Positions 1-9,400 of a stretch of 64,000 nt of DNA are shown in pieces. The translations under genes and the position numbers were made by a program. Numbering within the stretch: the first letter of the stretch is position 1; every line of letters begins with the position of its first letter. This stretch comes from Corynebacterium sp. GTDB lineage: Bacteria; Actinomycetota; Actinomycetes; Mycobacteriales; Mycobacteriaceae. The notes under the pieces are model-generated. The model had not been told where the DNA came from. It saw only the letters and a program-made list of their open reading frames with translations, and made no database searches. The DNA is taken from positions 114,845-178,844 of the forward strand of contig NZ_JALAGU010000026.1 of NCBI RefSeq assembly GCF_022712275.1, given 5' to 3'.

Positions 1-85
1 TCCACGGAGTCTGCGACACAGCCATGGATGTCTCACGGGACGCCCACACGGACACCCCCACCGGAAACCACCGAAAGGACACACC

Positions 86-508
86 ATGAAGACCCTCTAC
101 ACCGCTGAAGCGCTCGCCACCGGCGACGGACGCAACGGCCACGTCACCACTTCCGACAACCGCCTCGACCTCGACCTCGCCATCCCCACCGCGATGGGCG
201 GCTCCGGCAACGGCGCCAACCCCGAGCAGCTCTTCGCCGCCGGCTACTCCGCCTGCTTCCACTCCGCCCTCCAGGGCGTCGCCCGGGCGAAGAAGGTCGC
301 CGTCACCGGTTCCTCCGTCGGCGCGCGCGTGAATATCGGCCCGAACGACGCCAACGGCTTCCAGCTCGCCGTCCACCTCGAGGTCATCATCCCCGAACTT
401 CCTCACGAACAGGCCCGGGAGCTCGCCGACGCCGCTCACCAGGTCTGCCCCTATTCCAACGCCACCCGCGGCAATATCGAGGTCACCGTCACCGTCGCCG
501 ACGACTGA
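86..508 (+). CDS. ohr: Organic hydroperoxide resistance protein, Ohr/OsmC family
   Basis: A 140-residue protein of typical Ohr length. Ohr enzymes are cytoplasmic thiol peroxidases that reduce organic hydroperoxides with two cysteines and are recycled by lipoylated proteins. Both family cysteines are visible: Cys57 in GYSACFHSA and Cys121 in QVCPYSNATRGN. The N-terminal YTAEALATGDGRNGHV stretch also fits Ohr rather than plain OsmC. The ATG at 86 follows a GAAAGGA ribosome-binding site. It stands alone on the plus strand and converges with moeA, with only a few bases between them. No OhrR regulator gene is visible next to it, although the upstream side is cut at the window edge. Confidence 0.93.
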   Translation: MKTLYTAEALATGDGRNGHVTTSDNRLDLDLAIPTAMGGSGNGANPEQLFAAGYSACFHSALQGVARAKKVAVTGSSVGARVNIGPNDANGFQLAVHLEVIIPELPHEQARELADAAHQVCPYSNATRGNIEVTVTVADD

Positions 509-514
509 GCCCCA

Positions 515-1798
515 CTACAGCGGGTACACCACCACCACATCACCCGGCACGGGCCGCACCCCCGCCGGCACGCGCAGCAGGCAGTCCGCCTCCACCGACT
601 GGGCGAGCAGATGTGATCCCGCCCCACCGACGGCCCGCACCAGCACCCGACCGTCGACCACTGAACGCACCGCCCGGTGGAAGCAGTCCTTGTGCTTCTG
701 GCCGGTCACCGGCGCGTCCAGCACCGCCGTGACCGGAGAGGACGCCACACCCAACAACGGTGCGACGAACAGCCGGAAGCTCACCGCCGTGGAGACCGGA
801 TTACCGGGCAGACACACCACCGGCGTCCCCTCGAAGACGGCCGTGCCCTGCGGTCCGCCCGGCTGCTGCGCGACATGCCCGAACCACGCCCCTCGCAGCG
901 GCGAAAGCAGCTGCCGCACCACCTCGAACTTGCCGTGACTGATCCCGCCACTGGTCACGACCACGGTCGGGTTGCTCCGTCGGACCGCGGCCCTCAGCAG
1001 CGCACCGAATGCCACCGGATCATCGGTGGTGCGGACGTGCCCGACGACCCGCATCCCGTGGTGTTCGCACAGCGCGGTGAGCATCGGCCCGTTGGCGTCC
1101 CGGATCATCGCGGCACCGGTCCCGGCACCGTCGCCGTCACCGATCTCGTCGCCACCGGTGCAGATCAGCACCCTCGCCGGCTCGCGCACCGGCAGTGTCC
1201 TGAGACCCTGCGCGGAGGCCACACCGACGGTGCGTTCATTGACGACATGGGAGGACGCGAGCAGCTCGTCACCGGCGGCGATGTCCGACCCCCGGGGCCG
1301 GACGAACTGCCCGGCGGGGGTCTCCGGCACCGTCACACAGGCACCGGTCGACGGGAACTCCGGCGGCTCGCACCGCTCGACCGGCACCACAGCCACCGCC
1401 CCGGTGGGGATCTTCGCGCCCGTCATGACCGGGAGCACGGCGTCCCCAGCGTCCTCAGTGTCCTCAGTGTCCTCAGTGTCCTCAGTGTCCTCAGTGTCCT
1501 CAGCGTCCTCAGTGTCCTCAGCGTCCTCCCCGAACGCGATCGACGCCGGGTCCACGCCGGCGGCGACGGTCTCACCCACGACGAACGTGCCGCCCGCGAG
1601 ATGACGGGGAAACAGGGCGTAGCCGTCCATCTGGGAGTTGTCGAAGCGGGGCGAATCCTCGACAGCCGCCACCGCCTGCGCCAGGGGCCTGCCCACGGCG
1701 TCGGCGACCGGCAGGTCCACGACCGGTCGGTCACCGACGAGCGTGCGTACGGCGCCCTGGTGCTCTTCGGGCGTCCGGGGGCGTGCGTGCATGGTCAC
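515..1798 (-). CDS. moeA: Molybdopterin molybdenumtransferase MoeA with acidic repeat insert
   Basis: MoeA inserts molybdate into adenylylated molybdopterin, the last general step of Moco synthesis. Visible family motifs are NSQMDGYAL near residue 57, MTGAKIPTGAVAVVPVE, and a TSGGISHGKFEVV segment replacing the usual SGGVSVG(D/E). At 427 residues the length is normal. A run of about ten Glu-Asp-Thr/Ala triplets, residues about 90-119, is an acidic low-complexity insert encoded by a 9-bp DNA repeat. The GTG start overlaps the modB TGA stop as GTGA; an in-frame ATG lies two codons later. It is third in a modA-modB-moeA operon. Confidence 0.92.
   Translation of the reverse strand: MTMHARPRTPEEHQGAVRTLVGDRPVVDLPVADAVGRPLAQAVAAVEDSPRFDNSQMDGYALFPRHLAGGTFVVGETVAAGVDPASIAFGEDAEDTEDAEDTEDTEDTEDTEDTEDAGDAVLPVMTGAKIPTGAVAVVPVERCEPPEFPSTGACVTVPETPAGQFVRPRGSDIAAGDELLASSHVVNERTVGVASAQGLRTLPVREPARVLICTGGDEIGDGDGAGTGAAMIRDANGPMLTALCEHHGMRVVGHVRTTDDPVAFGALLRAAVRRSNPTVVVTSGGISHGKFEVVRQLLSPLRGAWFGHVAQQPGGPQGTAVFEGTPVVCLPGNPVSTAVSFRLFVAPLLGVASSPVTAVLDAPVTGQKHKDCFHRAVRSVVDGRVLVRAVGGAGSHLLAQSVEADCLLRVPAGVRPVPGDVVVVYPL
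1442..1531. repeat. 9-bp tandem repeat inside moeA
   Basis: About eight clean copies plus degenerate edge copies of the 9-mer GTCCTCAGT/C (plus-strand reading) lie in frame within moeA and encode Glu-Asp-Thr or Glu-Asp-Ala triplets. Copies differ only in one T/C position, so slippage expansion is likely. Copy number may vary between strains. Confidence 0.9.
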
Positions 1799-2598
1799 CG
1801 CTTCCGTCTCAGCAGAGTGGTCGTGGCGATCCCACCCACCACCAGCACATAGATGCCGAGCAGCAGGATGCAGGCACCGAGCGCCTGATCCATGTCATTG
1901 GAGCTCAGACCGAGCTCGATGAGCAGCGGGATCGTCCGGGTTTCCCCGGCGACGTTACCCGCGAAGGTGAGGGTTGCGCCGTACTCGGACAACGCACGGG
2001 CGAAACCGAGGACCGTTCCGGCGGCGATGCCGGGGCCCGCCAGCGGCACCGTGATGCGCCACAGCGTCTGCCAGCGGGAGGCGCCGTCGACCCGGGCGGC
2101 CTCCTGCACCACCGGCGGCACCCCGCGCAGCGAGGTCACCGTCGTGGAGACGAAGAAAGGCAGGGAGACGAAGACCTGCACCACGATCACGGCCAACGAG
2201 GTGAAGGCCACGCGGACGCCGAAGGAATCGTCCAGCCACTCCCCGACGAGCCCGTGGCGTCCCCAGAAGAAGACCAGGGCCAGGCCGGAGACCACCGGTG
2301 ACAGCACCAGTGGGGCGTAGATGATGAGTTGGAGGGCGTCGCCCCAACGGGGATGACGCCGCATCATGTCGACCATCCACAGACTCAACGGCAGGCCGAG
2401 GACGATGCACAGCACCGTCGACACCAGCGCCGTGGTCAGGGACAGACCGAAAGCCTCGGTCGCCTCGTCGGCGGTGATCAGCTCGACCGCGCGGCCCCAC
2501 GGGATATTGAGCAGCAGCGCGACCAGCGGGCCCAGCAGCAGCAGGACCGCGACGAGAGCGACCGCGATCAGCGCGGCCGGGACGCTACGCCGGCGCAC
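1795..2598 (-). CDS. modB: Molybdate ABC transporter permease ModB
   Basis: A 267-residue inner-membrane permease of the CysTW/ModB type with about six hydrophobic segments. The EAA loop that contacts the ATPase is visible as EAARVDGASRWQTLWRITVPLAGPG. The reading frame extends upstream, but the GTG at 2598 (VRRRSVPAALIAV) gives normal length, begins just before the first membrane helix and overlaps the modA stop by 14 bases, so I chose it. It would move molybdate delivered by ModA. The expected ATPase gene modC is absent: moeA follows directly with a GTGA overlap. Confidence 0.9.
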   Translation of the reverse strand: MRRRSVPAALIAVALVAVLLLLGPLVALLLNIPWGRAVELITADEATEAFGLSLTTALVSTVLCIVLGLPLSLWMVDMMRRHPRWGDALQLIIYAPLVLSPVVSGLALVFFWGRHGLVGEWLDDSFGVRVAFTSLAVIVVQVFVSLPFFVSTTVTSLRGVPPVVQEAARVDGASRWQTLWRITVPLAGPGIAAGTVLGFARALSEYGATLTFAGNVAGETRTIPLLIELGLSSNDMDQALGACILLLGIYVLVVGGIATTTLLRRKR

Positions 2599-3436
2599 CG
2601 AACCCGTACTCCGCGAGGATCTCGCGGGCCTTGTCGGTCTGCAGCCAGGCGAGGAACTCGGAGGCGGTCTCGTTCGTCTCACCGTCGGAGGTCAGGGCGG
2701 CGGGGTACCTGTTGTCCTCGATGCCGGGAATGTCCAGGACGATGACGCGACCCTGCGAGTCGGTGAGGTTCTTCTGCAGCGCCTGGGCGTCGGTGGAGTA
2801 GATGAAGCCGGCGTCGACGTCACCGGTGGAGACCTTGGTGGCCACGTCGGAGACGTTCGCCTCCTCGGTCGGGGCCTTGAGGGTGATGCCCTGGTCGTCG
2901 AGGTACTGGTGTGCGAGGGTGCCGCAGGGGACGCCGTCTGCGCACAGGGCGATGCGCAGCTTGTCGTTGGTCTTCAGGTCATTGAGGTCGGTGATCGAAC
3001 CGAGGTTGCCTGGCGCGGTGGCGAGCACGAGCTTGTTGGTGGCGATGACCTGCGGGTCCGCGTCCGCGAACTCGTCGAGGTCTTCGGCGGACTCCATGTT
3101 CGCCTCATCGGCGCTGATGAACAGGTCGGCGTCCGCACCCTGCCCGATCTGCTGGACCAGCTTGGAGGAGCCGGCGTAGTTCCAGGTGATGCTGGTGCCC
3201 TCGTGGCCGTCGGCGGCGAAGGCCTCGGCCAGGTCGTCACCGGCGTTCTTCAGGGAGGCGGCGGCGAAGACGGTGATGTCCCCGGATGAGCTGCCGGTGT
3301 CCGCGGCGGTGGCGGTCGCCTCGCTCTCACTGTCCTTCTGCGAGTTCGAGCAGGAAGCCAGCAGCACCAGGGCCGCCAGTGCAGCGAAGAGTGCCAGCGC
3401 TGTAGTGCGCGACAGGTGCAGGGTTCGGGTCATCAT
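2585..3436 (-). CDS. modA: Molybdate-binding lipoprotein ModA
   Basis: The extracytoplasmic substrate-binding protein of the molybdate ABC transporter. The ATG at 3436 (a second ATG follows at once) opens a signal peptide MMTRTLHLSRTTALALF, a hydrophobic core and the lipobox LLASCS, so the mature protein is anchored through the lipobox cysteine. ITVFAAASLKNAGDDL and NYAGSSKLVQQI are typical ModA segments. The product is 283 residues. GAGAGG upstream serves as ribosome-binding site. The frame extends further upstream but lacks coding character. It heads the modA-modB-moeA operon and is divergent from mobA. Confidence 0.93.
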   Translation of the reverse strand: MMTRTLHLSRTTALALFAALAALVLLASCSNSQKDSESEATATAADTGSSSGDITVFAAASLKNAGDDLAEAFAADGHEGTSITWNYAGSSKLVQQIGQGADADLFISADEANMESAEDLDEFADADPQVIATNKLVLATAPGNLGSITDLNDLKTNDKLRIALCADGVPCGTLAHQYLDDQGITLKAPTEEANVSDVATKVSTGDVDAGFIYSTDAQALQKNLTDSQGRVIVLDIPGIEDNRYPAALTSDGETNETASEFLAWLQTDKAREILAEYGFGAPA

Positions 3437-3469
3437 CGGTCCTCTCGACGGTTCCGGTTGAGCGTCTCC

Positions 3470-3577
3470 CGTTGTCGCTCCCACGGCCCGGGGGTTACAG
3501 TGACCTACTGTAGACCGCCTCCGGAGGCGGCACCCGATAGCCCCGATGACCTGCGGACGGAGACGCCGGAACCGGGG
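3470..3577 (+). promoter_or_regulatory. Conserved promoter/leader upstream of mobA (copy A of the Moco element)
   Basis: This stretch matches the one in front of moaA (13343-13446). It has a possible -35 TTGTCG (3472-3477), an 18-bp spacer and a -10-like TACAGT (3496-3501), then the shared leader block GACCTGCGGACGGAGAC (3548-3564). The distance from the TACAGT start to this block is 52 bases in both copies. Here the -10 lies inside the inverted repeat TACAGT-N5-ACTGTA (3496-3512). A perfect palindrome CCGCCTCCGGAGGCGG follows, present only in this copy. Sharing between two Moco genes suggests common control; the mechanism (operator or RNA) is unknown. Confidence 0.7.
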
Positions 3578-3607
3578 GGGAGCACCACGGCCGCCTACGC
3601 TGAAGGC

Positions 3608-4267
3608 ATGACCGAATCCGCCCACCCTCTGGAGACCACCGAGGCCGGACGTCCGCCGGTCCACGCGATCATCGTCGCCGGCGGTGCAGGGTCCCGGTTG
3701 GCGGCGTCCGCGCCGGAAGGAACCCCGCCTAAGCCCCTGCTCACGGACGATGCGGGACATCGCCTGATCGACAGGGTTCTTGACGCCTGCGCCGGCTGTC
3801 AGACGCTTATCGTCGTCGGCCCGGAGACGGAACTGCCGACCGGAGTTGTGCGCGTCCGTGAGAATCCTCCCCTGTCAGGGCCCGCGGCGGCGATCGGCGC
3901 TGGGGTGGAGGCCCTGGCCGACGCCGGCGCCGGCGAGGAAGATCTGGTGCTGCTGCTCGCCGCTGATCTGACAGCACCGCACCAGGGGGTTGCCGTGCTG
4001 CTGGAGCACGCCGCCGGTAACCACGGCACCATCGGTATTGTCGGCACAGCCGGGTCCAGGTTGCAGCCCCTGTTCTGCCTGATCCGGTTCGGCCCACTTC
4101 GACGGGCGGCAGACACAGACCTCCGCAACACCTCGGTCATGCGGCTGCTGCGTCGGACGGGCCGCGGGAACCTCGACACCGTCGAACTTCCCGCGTCGAC
4201 CGCCGCGGACGTGGATACCTGGCAGGACGCACTCGCCCACGGATTCGGGGACCGGAACGGACGCTGA
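3608..4267 (+). CDS. mobA: Molybdenum cofactor guanylyltransferase-like protein MobA
   Basis: A 219-residue nucleotidyltransferase. MobA joins GMP to molybdopterin to give the bis-MGD cofactor used by Nar/Nas-type reductases. The nucleotide-binding motif is IIVAGGAGSRL near residue 25, and PPLSGPAAAIGAG matches the family GPLAG segment. The metal-binding Asp lies in LLAADLTAPH, where the usual DMP reads DLT. The ATG at 3608 is preceded by GAAGG; the open frame runs further upstream but only through the promoter/leader. It sits between the mod operon and the nar operon, both of which need or supply molybdenum. Confidence 0.85.
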   Translation: MTESAHPLETTEAGRPPVHAIIVAGGAGSRLAASAPEGTPPKPLLTDDAGHRLIDRVLDACAGCQTLIVVGPETELPTGVVRVRENPPLSGPAAAIGAGVEALADAGAGEEDLVLLLAADLTAPHQGVAVLLEHAAGNHGTIGIVGTAGSRLQPLFCLIRFGPLRRAADTDLRNTSVMRLLRRTGRGNLDTVELPASTAADVDTWQDALAHGFGDRNGR

Positions 4268-4301
4268 CCCGCTGATCCGGCCGCTGCACCGGGCCGGTCA
4301 C

Positions 4302-4850
4302 TCACAGCTGTTCGGTGATGCTGCCGATCAGCGGACCGACCACCGCCACGGCGTCCGCCACCGCACCACGGGAGCCGGCGGCGTTGACAATCAGTGTGCG
4401 TCGGTCTCCGCGGTCGACGATGCCGACGATCCCGCGGCTCAGCCCTGCCGACGGAGTCGATTCCAGACCCCGCAGGAGAATCTGGGTCTCCAGACCACTG
4501 ACTCTCATCCCGATGCGGGCCGCCGTGCACTCCGGCGTCACGCTGCGGGTCCTCAATCCGGTGCCACCGACAGTGAGAACCAGGTCGACCCCTGATTCGA
4601 GAGCGGTGTCCAGCGCCTGGGATACCTGTTGCGTCGTCTCCTCGACGACCGTGCACCCGAGCACCCGGACGAATTCGCCGAGGTCAGCCACTGCGCGGTC
4701 ACCGGAACGGTTCGCGCGGTCACCGGAAGCGACCCGGTCGTCGACGACGATCACCGCCGCAGTACCCCCTTGCCCTGATCGATCGGAGTTGCTGAACTTT
4801 TCTTTTCCTTTCTGACCTTGATTTATATGAGTAATTTGCGTGTGATCCAT
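4302..4850 (-). CDS. mog: MogA/MoaB-family molybdopterin adenylyltransferase
   Basis: A MoCF-domain protein that would adenylylate molybdopterin before MoeA inserts molybdate. The domain starts at AAVIVVDDRVASG and shows the family signature VLTVGGTGLRTRSVTPECTA. I chose the ATG at 4850 (MDHTQITHINQG), giving 182 residues; the frame is open to 4928 and a later GTG or TTG cannot be excluded because the first ~30 residues are not domain sequence. The 5' end lies in an AT-rich stretch unlike the rest of the gene, which also forms the promoter of the divergent narK. Confidence 0.85.
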   Translation of the reverse strand: MDHTQITHINQGQKGKEKFSNSDRSGQGGTAAVIVVDDRVASGDRANRSGDRAVADLGEFVRVLGCTVVEETTQQVSQALDTALESGVDLVLTVGGTGLRTRSVTPECTAARIGMRVSGLETQILLRGLESTPSAGLSRGIVGIVDRGDRRTLIVNAAGSRGAVADAVAVVGPLIGSITEQL

Positions 4851-4856
4851 CTCATA
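4841..4856. promoter_or_regulatory. Candidate GlxR (CRP-type) binding site in the narK/mog intergenic region
   Basis: TGTGATCCATCTCATA fits the GlxR consensus TGTGA-N6-TCACA with nine of ten half-site bases. It lies about 85 bp upstream of narK and over the chosen mog start. GlxR control of narKGHJI is described in Corynebacterium glutamicum; its use here is inferred. Confidence 0.45.
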
Positions 4857-4939
4857 TCCGTTCCATTCATTTCTATTGATAGAATTCGTGTCGACGCAGT
4901 TGGAGAGTATATAACAAACAATCCACACAGGTGACGACT

Positions 4940-6313
4940 ATGAACCATCAGGCCACATTGCACGGCCGATCGACCACACCGGACGAACTCGACACGTCCG
5001 GAAGAACCATCAACGGATGGAATCCCGAAGATAAGGATCATTGGGATTCCCGTATCGCATGGCGGACCCTGTCAATTTCGACATTCTCGCTCATTATGGG
5101 GTTCTCCACCTGGTATCTCGTATCCGCCATCGCGCCCCTGCTGACGCGGATCGGATTCGACCTGACCACCGGCCAGCTCTACTGGCTCACCGCCATCCCC
5201 GGACTGTCCTGCGGTCTGTTCCGGCTGGTGTTCATGTTCCTGCCGCCGATCATCGGAACCCGCAGACTCGTGACGATGTCCTCCCTGCTGTTCATCATCC
5301 CGATGCTCGGCTGGTTCTTCGCCGTCCAGGACAGCTCCACCCCTTACGGGTGGCTGCTCACCCTGGCCTTCCTCTGCGGCATCGGCGGCGGAGTATTCTC
5401 CGGGTACATGCCCTCGACCGGGTACTTCTTCCCGAAAAGCAGGTCAGGAACGGCCCTGGGACTGCAGGCGGGCATCGGCAACTTCGGCATGTCGCTGATC
5501 CAGTTCCTCGGCCCCTGGATCATGGGCTTCGGCCTTCTCGGCATCACATTCGTCACACCACAACGCACCAACGACGGCGATTTCCTCTTCGTCCACAACG
5601 CTGCCGCCGTGATGATCCCCTGGGCTGTGCTGGCCGCCGCACTGGCCTGGCACTTCCTCAAGGACGTGCCGGTCAAGGCAAGTTTCCGCCAGCAGATCGA
5701 CATCTTCGGCAACCGCAACACCTGGATCCTCACCCTGGTCTACCTCATGACCTTCGGAGCATTCTCCGGCTTCGCAGCACAGTTCGGCCTGCTCATCAAC
5801 GAGATCTACGGGCGCGATTCCTCTCTCGCCGACTCCTTTCCCGTCGACGACCTCCCGGGCGGAGCAACCTACGCCTTCCTCGGACCGCTGATCGGGTCCC
5901 TGGTCCGGGCTATGTGGGGTCCACTGTGTGACAAGTTCGGCGGTGCGATCTGGACGTTCGTCGGATGTGTGGGCATGACCGCGTCCACGTTGGCGGCGTC
6001 CTTCCTGCTCGAGCCCTCAGATCCCGATCAGTTCCCCTGGTTCCTGGCGGCGATGCTGTCGCTGTTCTTCTTCACCGGCCCCGCCAACGCCGGAACCTTC
6101 AAACAGATGCCCATGATCCTGCCCGCCCGCCAGGCCGGAGGAGTCATCGGCTGGACCGGTGCAGTCGGCGCTTTCGGACCGTTCGTGGTCGGCATGCTCC
6201 TGTCCGGAATCTCCTCGACTCTGGTATTCCAGGGAATGGTGGTCTATTTCGTTGTGGTCACTGTTCTCGTGTGGATGTTCTACGCCAGGCCACACGCCCC
6301 CTACCCCGGATAA
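4940..6313 (+). CDS. narK: Nitrate/nitrite transporter NarK
   Basis: A 457-residue major-facilitator protein with about twelve membrane segments that exchanges or imports nitrate and nitrite across the cytoplasmic membrane. The glycine-rich nitrate signature is seen in GIGGGVFSGYMPSTGYFFP and in FFTGPANAGTFKQMP. The N-terminal WNPEDKDHWDS motif is typical of NarK. A GTG at 4931 is in frame, but AGGTGA overlapping it is a good Shine-Dalgarno six bases before the ATG at 4940, so the ATG is preferred. It is first in the narKGHJI operon, 99 bases before narG. Confidence 0.95.
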   Translation: MNHQATLHGRSTTPDELDTSGRTINGWNPEDKDHWDSRIAWRTLSISTFSLIMGFSTWYLVSAIAPLLTRIGFDLTTGQLYWLTAIPGLSCGLFRLVFMFLPPIIGTRRLVTMSSLLFIIPMLGWFFAVQDSSTPYGWLLTLAFLCGIGGGVFSGYMPSTGYFFPKSRSGTALGLQAGIGNFGMSLIQFLGPWIMGFGLLGITFVTPQRTNDGDFLFVHNAAAVMIPWAVLAAALAWHFLKDVPVKASFRQQIDIFGNRNTWILTLVYLMTFGAFSGFAAQFGLLINEIYGRDSSLADSFPVDDLPGGATYAFLGPLIGSLVRAMWGPLCDKFGGAIWTFVGCVGMTASTLAASFLLEPSDPDQFPWFLAAMLSLFFFTGPANAGTFKQMPMILPARQAGGVIGWTGAVGAFGPFVVGMLLSGISSTLVFQGMVVYFVVVTVLVWMFYARPHAPYPG

Positions 6314-6412
6314 AAACAGAATAAATACTCGCATTCCACCTGCAGTGTATGCGATTCACACTCTCCTTGCGGATGACCACCGCGAGGAAACATCTACGAC
6401 GAGGTGCATATC

Positions 6413-9400
6413 ATGACTGTTTCCGACACCCCCGGCCCACTATTTTCCATGGGCTCCTACGTGCGCCACGGAACAACCGACCACTCCGGACGGCAGCTGT
6501 TCCTCCAGGGAGGCCGTGAAGCCGACAGTTTCTACCGCGACCGATGGTCCTTCGACAAAATCGTCCGATCCACCCACGGAGTCAACTGCACCGGATCGTG
6601 TTCCTGGAAAGTCTACGTCAAGGACGGGGTGATCACCTGGGAATCCCAGGCCGTGGACTACCCCACCACCGGCCCCGACATGCCCGAATACGAGCCCCGT
6701 GGCTGTCCGCGCGGTGCGTCCTTCTCCTGGTACACGTACTCGCCGACCAGGATCCGCTTCCCCTACGCCCGTGCCGTCCTGGTCGAGATGTACCGGGAGG
6801 CCCGTGCACGCCACGACGATCCGGTGCTCGCCTGGCGCGAGATCGTGGAAGACCCGGTGAAGCGCAGGGCCTACGTCAGCCAACGCGGCAAAGGCGGTCT
6901 GATCCGGGTACCGTACGAGGAGGCCGTGGAGATCGCCGCTGCCGCACACGTCTACACCATCCGTCGCTACGGTCCCGACCGGATCCACGGGTTCACCGTG
7001 ATTCCGGCGATGTCCCAGATCTCCTACGGTGCCGGTACCCGGTTCCTGGAACTCATCGGCGGCGTCGCCCTGTCCTTCTACGACTGGTACGCCGATCTGC
7101 CGCCCGCCTCCCCCCAGACCTTCGGTGACCAGACCGATGTGCCCGAGTCCGGGGACTGGTACAACTCCAGCTACCTGATGATGTGGGGTTCGAACATCCC
7201 GGTGACCCGAACCCCGGACAGTCACTTCATGGTCGAGGCCCGGTACCGGGGAACCAAGGTCGTGGTCGTCTCACCCGACTACGCCGACAACACCAAATTC
7301 GCCGACGAGTGGCTCCGGATCTCCCCCGGCACCGACGGCGCACTGGCCTTCGCCATGGGGCACGTGATCCTCAGCGAGTTCCACGTCGGTGAGCGCACCC
7401 CGTACTTCCTCGACTACATGCGCAAATACACCGATTCGCCGTTCCTCGTCGAACTCGACGACCACGGGGACGGCACCTGCACACCCGGCAAGTTCCTCAC
7501 CGCCGCCGACAGCGGTGACGATGCTCTCGCTTCCACGGAGAACGCCACCCACCGCCTGGTGGTGATGCAGCCGGACGGCAGCGTCGTCGACCCCGGCGGC
7601 ACTGTCGCCGACCGCTACGGTGCCGACGGCGAGGGACGCTGGAACCTCCGTCTCGACCACGCCGACCCCGTGATGAGCATCGCCGACATCACCGACGGCA
7701 CCCCGGCGTCCACCGCCGAGGTCCTCTTCCCCCGCTTCGATCTGGACGCGGAGGCTTCCGACGCCACCGGTACGGGGCCGATCGGTGCCGGCATCGTCCA
7801 CCGCGGCGTGCCTGTCCGCACCGTGAACAGACGCACCGTCACCACCGTCTTCGACCTCATGCTCGCCCACTACGCCGTCCCCCGTCCCGAGCTGGACCTG
7901 CCCGGTGACTGGCCGGAGGACTTCCATGACGCCCGCATTGTGGGCACCCCGGCCTGGCAGGAGGAGCTCACCGGGGTCCCCGTCGACGCCGCCGTACGTA
8001 TCGGCCGTGAGTTCGCGCGCAACGCGGTCGAATCCGGGGGACGCAGTCAGATCATCATGGGTGCCGGAGTGAACCACTACTTCCACGCCGACTCCATCTA
8101 CCGCACCTTCCTCGCACTGACATCCATGTGCGGCACCCAGGGCGTCAACGGCGGAGGCTGGGCCCACTACGTGGGTCAGGAGAAACTGCGGCCGATGAAC
8201 GGCTGGTCCCAGTACGCCTTCGGGCTGGACTGGTCCCGCCCGCCGCGCCAGATGATCTCCACCGGCTTCTACTACCTGGCCACCGACCAGTGGCGCTACG
8301 ACAACACCCGGGCCTCGCGGCTGGCGTCCCCCCTGGCAAGTCGCGGCACCGTCGGCGACAAGCTGACGTCCGACACGCTGGTGGAGTCCATGAAGCGCGG
8401 CTGGATGCCCGCCTTCCCCCAGTTCGACCGCAATCCGCTGCTGCTGGCCGACCAGGCCGCGGAGGCCGGCAAGGACCTCAAGGACTACATCACCGGGGAG
8501 CTGGAGTCCGGACGCATGCGTTTCGCCGCCGAAGACCCCGACAACCCCGACAACTTCCCCAGGATCCTGCTGAACTGGCGGACGAACCTCATGGGATCCT
8601 CGGCGAAGGGCACCGAGTTCTTCCTGCGCCACCTGCTCGGCGTCGACTCCGACGCCAGTGCCGACGAACTCCCCGCCGGACAGCGTCCGCAGTCGATCAC
8701 CTGGCGCGACACGGCACCCGGCACCGGGGAGGGCAAGCTCGACCTGATGATGACGGCGGACTTCCGCAACACGTCCACCACCCTGGTCTCCGACCTGGTG
8801 TTCCCCGCCGCGACCTGGTACGAGAAGAACGACCTGTCCACGACGGACATGCACCCGTTCATCCACTCCTTCAACGCGGCGATCAATCCGCCGTGGGAGA
8901 GCCGTACCGACTTCGAGCTCTTCCGCGATCTGTCGGCGCGGCTGTCGACACTCGCGGAGAAGTGGCTGGGCACGCAGACCGATGTCGTCACCGCACCGCT
9001 CGGCCACGATTCACCCGACGAGCTGAGCATGCCCGGTGGCGTGGTGCCGGACCAGGACGCTCCACTGGTGCCCGGCGAGTCCATGGCCAAGCTCATACCG
9101 GTGGAACGGAACTACACGAAGATCCACGAGAAGTGGATGCACCTCGGCCCGTTGACCGCCGAACTCGGCACGGGAACCCACGGCACCTCCTACGACGTCA
9201 GTACACAGGTGGAGGAGCTCGCTCTGCTCAACGGCACCGGCCACACCTCGGCCGGTGAACGACCGCAGTTGACCACCGCGGTGAAGGCTGCGGAGATGGT
9301 CCTCCATCTCTCGGGTGTCTCCAACGGTGCCGTGGCCCTCGAAGGATTCCGCAACCAGGGACGGCGGGTCGGCGTCGACATGACCGACCTGATCAAGGAT

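Noticed and set aside
3470..3577. Known Moco riboswitch before mobA and moaA
   Set aside because: The location fits, but I could not recognise the established motif, and the only strong hairpin of copy A is absent from copy B. Kept as an unassigned shared element.
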